Assembly: GCF_029961765.1 (NCBI RefSeq)
Contig: NZ_CP124681.1
Coordinates: 3,224,001-3,288,000, forward strand
DNA from: Nocardioides sp. QY071
Lineage (GTDB): Bacteria > Actinomycetota > Actinomycetes > Propionibacteriales > Nocardioidaceae
DNA: 64,000 nt
Direction: 5' to 3'
The first letter of the stretch is position 1. Each line of letters opens with the position of its first letter. The notes beneath the pieces are model-generated. The model was given only the letters and a program-made list of their open reading frames with translations. It ran no database searches and was not told where the DNA came from. Both the position numbers and the translations under genes were made by a program. This document shows positions 60,993-64,000 of this stretch, one piece after another.

Positions 60993-61851
60993 CAACCTCC
61001 CGTCGGTCGAGTTCGTCCTGCCGTTCTACGGAGACCCGGACTACCTGGTCGAGGCGGTCGGCAGCATCCGCGCCCAGAGCGATCCCGAGTGGCGGTTGAC
61101 CGTCCTCGACGACTGCTACCCCGATCCTGCGGCGAGCGCTGCCGTCGGCGACGGTGACCCACGGATCACCGTCGTCCGGCACCCCGCGAACATCGGCCTG
61201 AACCGCAACTTCCAGGCATCCCTCGACGTCGCCACGGCCGACTACGTGGTGTTCATGGGCGGCGACGACCGGCTGCTCCCCGGGTACGTCGCGAGGATGC
61301 GTGAGACGGCGCGACGCACCGGTGCGGACATGATCCAACCCGGCGTCGAGGTGATCGACGAGCACGGCGCCCCTCATCTCCCGTTGGTCGATCGCGTCAA
61401 GCGCCTCCTGCGCCCCTCCCACCGCGACGTACGTGTCCACTCCGGCCAGCGGGCCTCCGTCCGTCTCCTCACCGGCAACTGGACGACCTTCCCGGCCATC
61501 GCGTGGCGCAGGGAGGTAGCACAGGCGATCGGCTTCCGCCCCGGCTACGACATCGTCGTCGACCTGGCCCTGCTCCTCGACGTGCTCGCCGACCGCGGCA
61601 CCCTCGCTGTCGATCCTGCTGTCACCTTCGAGTACCGCCGGCACTCCGCCTCCGTGTCGTCGGTGCAGGCGGAGTCCGGCACCCGCTTCGACGAGGAGGC
61701 GGCGTTCCTCGACCTGATGGCGCGCGACTACCGGCGCCGTGGCTGGCACGTCGCGGCCGCCGCAGCCAAGCTCCGCGTGACCCCGAGGTTGCACGCGCTC
61801 CTGGCCCGCCACCGTCGACGGCCGCTGGCCCGGCCCGACGCTCTCAGCTGA
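60976..61851 (+). CDS. GT2 family glycosyltransferase (WcaA-like)
   Basis: The 291-residue protein has VEFVLPFYGDPDYLVEAVGSI, a DD motif (TVLDDCYPD), FMGGDDRLLPGY (the DxD-like GGDDR) and TTFPAIAWRREVA. No membrane helix is present. It probably transfers a sugar to a surface polysaccharide or glycolipid. GTG 60976 lies inside the end of the DUF2304 gene. It overlaps the convergent L,D-transpeptidase gene by 8 bases. Confidence 0.88.
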   Translation: MTPTPSNLPSVEFVLPFYGDPDYLVEAVGSIRAQSDPEWRLTVLDDCYPDPAASAAVGDGDPRITVVRHPANIGLNRNFQASLDVATADYVVFMGGDDRLLPGYVARMRETARRTGADMIQPGVEVIDEHGAPHLPLVDRVKRLLRPSHRDVRVHSGQRASVRLLTGNWTTFPAIAWRREVAQAIGFRPGYDIVVDLALLLDVLADRGTLAVDPAVTFEYRRHSASVSSVQAESGTRFDEEAAFLDLMARDYRRRGWHVAAAAAKLRVTPRLHALLARHRRRPLARPDALS

Positions 61852-63058
61852 GGGCGGAACCCGCCACGTAGTCGTTCCAGGAGACGTTCCAGTCGCCCCA
61901 GCCGTTGCCGGGCTCCATCTGGCGGTCGGTGCCGACGTACTCGACGACGTCGCCGCGACGGGTCATCGAGTAGAGCCAAGCTGCGTTGTCGGTGCTCATG
62001 CCGGTGCAGCCGTGGGACACGTTGGCGTGGCCCTGGGAGCCGACCGACCACGGCGCGGCGTGGATGAACTCACCGGAGCTGGTCAGGCGCATGGCCCACT
62101 TGACGTCGTCGATGTCGTAGGCCTCGGCGGAGCCGCGGGCGATGCCGACGGTCTCGGAGTTCATCCGCTTCTGGGCGTACTTCTCCATGATGACCTTGAC
62201 GCCGGAGCGGGTCGTGAAGCCGGCCTTGCCGGTCGTGATCGGCAGCGTGCGCAGCAGCTTGCCGTTCTCGAAGACCTTCATCTGGTGGGTGCGCGCGTTG
62301 ACCTTGTAGACGTGGGCGGCGCCGATCTCGAAGTCGACCCTGCGGTCCTCCTGGCCGTAGATGCCTGCGCCGGCGCTGACGCCGTTGACGCCGACGTCGA
62401 CACTGACCTTGGTGCCGGCCTGCCAGTAGGACTCGGGGCGCCAGTGCGCCTCCTTGCTGCTGACCCAGTACCAGGAGCCCGGCTGTGCGGGAGTGGAGGT
62501 GACGGTCATGTGCTTCTCGAAGCTCGCCTGGTCGGTGACCGGGAGGTCGAAGGTCACGATGACCGGCATGCCGACGCCGACCGTCTCGCCCTGCAGGGGC
62601 GCGATCGAGGCGTAGGTCTGCTGGTCCAGGCTCAGCGACTGGGTGGTGAAGGTGGAGATGCTCTCGACCTCCTTGCCGTCGCTGTTGCGGGCGACGGCGC
62701 GCACGCGGTAGCGGGTGTCGGGCTCGAGGCCGCCCGAGGACACCCAGCGGGCACCGTCGCCGCGGATCTGTCCCTCGACCCGGCCGGACTTCGACTTGAG
62801 CACCACCGAGCTCAGCGTGCCCTTGTCCGCCTTGACCCGGACCACCTTGTCGACAGGGACGCCGGACGCGTCGTCCTTGACATTGGTCGTCACGATCGCC
62901 TCGGAGGCAGCGGCCGCCGTGGTCTCGTCGCCTGCCGGGTCGTCTCCGCCGGGGACGAATCCCGAGCCGTCGCAGGCGGTCGCGACGAGCGCGACGGCAG
63001 CCAGCAGGGCGGCGGCGCGCAGGGCGCGCGAGCGGGAGCGTGTCAGCGGGGAAGGCAC
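61844..63058 (-). CDS. L,D-transpeptidase lipoprotein (LdtMt2-like)
   Basis: The 404-residue protein has a lipobox (ALVATAC, Cys about 29), two Ig-like domains (about 55-130 and 130-250) and the YkuD catalytic domain with HAAPWSVGSQGHANVSHGCTGM, where Cys is the nucleophile. It makes 3-3 cross-links in peptidoglycan. GTG 63058 follows TACCCT by 7 bases. Confidence 0.94.
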   Translation of the reverse strand: MPSPLTRSRSRALRAAALLAAVALVATACDGSGFVPGGDDPAGDETTAAAASEAIVTTNVKDDASGVPVDKVVRVKADKGTLSSVVLKSKSGRVEGQIRGDGARWVSSGGLEPDTRYRVRAVARNSDGKEVESISTFTTQSLSLDQQTYASIAPLQGETVGVGMPVIVTFDLPVTDQASFEKHMTVTSTPAQPGSWYWVSSKEAHWRPESYWQAGTKVSVDVGVNGVSAGAGIYGQEDRRVDFEIGAAHVYKVNARTHQMKVFENGKLLRTLPITTGKAGFTTRSGVKVIMEKYAQKRMNSETVGIARGSAEAYDIDDVKWAMRLTSSGEFIHAAPWSVGSQGHANVSHGCTGMSTDNAAWLYSMTRRGDVVEYVGTDRQMEPGNGWGDWNVSWNDYVAGSALS

Positions 63059-63064
63059 GGAACG

Positions 63065-63070
63065 AGGGTA
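63065..63070 (-). promoter_or_regulatory. -10 box (TACCCT) of the L,D-transpeptidase gene
   Basis: TACCCT on the minus strand ends 7 bases before GTG 63058, giving a leaderless transcript. Confidence 0.45.
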
Positions 63071-63105
63071 CCTGCCCCGTCCGGAGATTCCGGGCTGGCA
63101 AGCAC

Positions 63106-63143
63106 GTCGGCGGTGTCACACCGTGAGGTGGGACACCGCCGAC
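63106..63143 (-). terminator. strong hairpin terminator after ctaF
   Basis: The arms GTCGGCGGTGTC (63106-63117) and 63132-63143 pair perfectly over 12 bases with a 14-base loop. It lies between the ctaF stop and the promoter of the L,D-transpeptidase gene. It has no T-tract, as usual in high-GC actinobacteria. Confidence 0.7.
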
Positions 63144-63149
63144 GAGGGT

Positions 63150-63166
63150 GCTGAGCGGGGCTCAGC
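63150..63166 (-). terminator. second hairpin after ctaF
   Basis: GCTGAGC (63150-63156) and GCTCAGC (63160-63166) form a seven-base-pair stem with a three-base loop, just upstream of the larger hairpin. The two together make a tandem terminator. Confidence 0.55.
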
Positions 63167-63183
63167 GGGTGGATCAGGGTCGA

Positions 63184-63600
63184 TCAGTGGGCGTAGACGC
63201 CGCGGTAGTACTCGAAGATCCAGCCGCTCAGCGCGATCGCGCCGAGGACGAACCCGATGATCACGAGCCACCACGCCAGCATGGCCAGCGCGAGGACGAT
63301 CACGCCGAGGCATGCGGCGCACCACAGCGGCCACCAGGAGTACGGCGGGAAGAAGCCCAGCTCACCGGCGCCGTCGGCGATCTCGCCGTCCTTGAGGTCC
63401 TCCGGACGGGCGTCCATCCGGTTGGCGTGGAACCCGATGTAGAGCGTGACCATGGCGCACAGCAGCGTGGTCATCACCAGCGCGGAGGTGCCGGTCCAGT
63501 CGGCGCCGTGGTCACTGCCGTCGGTGATGAACCAGTAGGCAGGGCTGACCAGGACCAGGAAGATCGTGGTCACGCCGAAGATCCATGCTTCGACCTTCAT
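63184..63600 (-). CDS. ctaF: cytochrome c oxidase subunit IV (actinobacterial type)
   Basis: The 138-residue subunit has four membrane helices: EAWIFGVTTIFLVLVSPAYWFI, ALVMTTLLCAMVTLYIGFHANR, WWPLWCAACLGVIVLALAML and AWWLVIIGFVLGAIALSGWIF. GFFPPYSWWPLW is a family marker. ATG 63600 shares one base with the ctaD stop (TGATG). Confidence 0.93.
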   Translation of the reverse strand: MKVEAWIFGVTTIFLVLVSPAYWFITDGSDHGADWTGTSALVMTTLLCAMVTLYIGFHANRMDARPEDLKDGEIADGAGELGFFPPYSWWPLWCAACLGVIVLALAMLAWWLVIIGFVLGAIALSGWIFEYYRGVYAH

Positions 63601-64000
63601 CAGGCGTCGACCTCCTTGGCACCGGCGCCCGCGGCGACCGGCTCGTCGTACATCTCGATGGCGGCGATCTCCGGGTGGTGGAGGTCGAACGCCGGCGACT
63701 CCGAGCGGATCCGCGGGATCGAGTGGAAGTTGTGGCGCGGCGGCGGGCAGCTCGTGGCCCACTCCAGCGACCGGCCCCAGCCCCACGGGTCGTCGGTGTT
63801 GACCAGCGGACCCTTGCGCGAGACGTAGACGTTGTAGAAGAACGGCAGCATCGAGGAGGCGAGGATGAACGCGCCGATCGTCGAAACCTGGTTCAGCGTG
63901 GTGAAGCCGTCACGCGGCAGGTAGTCGGCGTAGCGCCGCGACATGCCCTCGATGCCCAGCCAGTGCTGGACCAGGAAGGTCGTGTGGAAGCCGATGAACA
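63600..64000 (-). CDS. ctaD: cytochrome c oxidase subunit I (C-terminal part; 5' end outside window)
   Basis: Only the C-terminal 132 residues are in the window. They include [23 protein letters not shown], a ctaD family marker, a last helix ([19 protein letters not shown]), NPWxxxxLEW-type [22 protein letters not shown] and a C-terminal tail. CtaD carries haem a, haem a3 and Cu(B) in the aa3 oxidase. It continues past the right edge and is followed by ctaF. Confidence 0.96.
   Translation of the reverse strand, partial: FIGFHTTFLVQHWLGIEGMSRRYADYLPRDGFTTLNQVSTIGAFILASSMLPFFYNVYVSRKGPLVNTDDPWGWGRSLEWATSCPPPRHNFHSIPRIRSESPAFDLHHPEIAAIEMYDEPVAAGAGAKEVDA

Overview
The window is chromosomal DNA from a high-GC Gram-positive actinobacterium. 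GTG starts are frequent, genes overlap as ATGA/GTGA, and many starts lie 7-8 bases after a TANNNT-type -10 box, which suggests leaderless mRNAs. The conserved backbone follows the order I recall from Mycobacterium tuberculosis Rv2172c-Rv2200c: metF, polyprenyl synthase, Rv2175c/pknL, class II DAHP synthase, PlsC-type acyltransferase, ArsA-like ATPase, SRPBCC, FadD15, NlpC/P60, UvrC-like exonuclease, trpD, ctaE-qcrCAB, ctaF/ctaD. The macS/macR pair, the c-di-AMP riboswitch and the tad locus suggest a Nocardioides-like member of the Propionibacteriales. That placement is inference from recalled families, not from a search. I saw no rRNA or tRNA gene, CRISPR array, phage or transposase.

Layout. 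1-4.9 kb: SOS-box HEPN gene (cut by the left edge), a membrane protein, YbaK deacylase, CrtI-like oxidoreductase, metF divergent from a polyprenyl synthase. 4.9-8.4 kb: OatA-like acyltransferase, a small secreted protein whose signal peptide looks frameshifted, and an Rv2175c / RNase Sa-like ribonuclease / barstar operon. 8.5-13.3 kb: PASTA kinase PknL, EamA transporter, SRPBCC protein, an inverted-repeat element, and a zinc-ribbon/discoidin membrane protein. 13.3-22.6 kb: threonine aldolase and DAHP synthase, amino-acid permease, nucleotidyltransferase, endonuclease/exonuclease/phosphatase-family protein, amidohydrolase, a phosphofructokinase with pyrophosphate-type residues, DUF1028 and a coiled-coil protein. 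22.6-34.7 kb: TetR, MacRS with a flavin reductase, PlsC-like acyltransferase, a second copy of the inverted-repeat element, esterase, GT87-like transferase, two ROK kinases, ArsA-like ATPase, SRPBCC and FadD15-like ligase.

34.8-44.1 kb is a compact tad/Flp pilus locus: SAF protein, TadZ, TadA, a VWA-TadB fusion, TadC, a histidine kinase/LuxR regulator pair, and two Flp pilins, the second starting at TTG. An 18-bp operator-like motif (CTAGTCCCAACGGGCTAG and variants) lies upstream of the first tad gene, upstream of flp, and upstream of a GT2-DUF2304-GT2 operon at 60 kb. This may be a regulon tying pilus and surface-glycan synthesis to the embedded two-component system.

44.1-54 kb: M48 protease, gluzincin lipoprotein, a NlpC/P60 hydrolase under a c-di-AMP riboswitch and a CRP-like site, a small cysteine protein, UvrC-like exonuclease, a RAM-domain protein, a polytopic membrane protein, trpD, a degenerate receiver protein and a CtaG-like assembly factor. 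54-64 kb: ctaE-qcrC-qcrA-qcrB (cytochrome bcc-aa3 branch), glycosyltransferase genes, L,D-transpeptidase, and ctaF with the 3' part of ctaD at the right edge.
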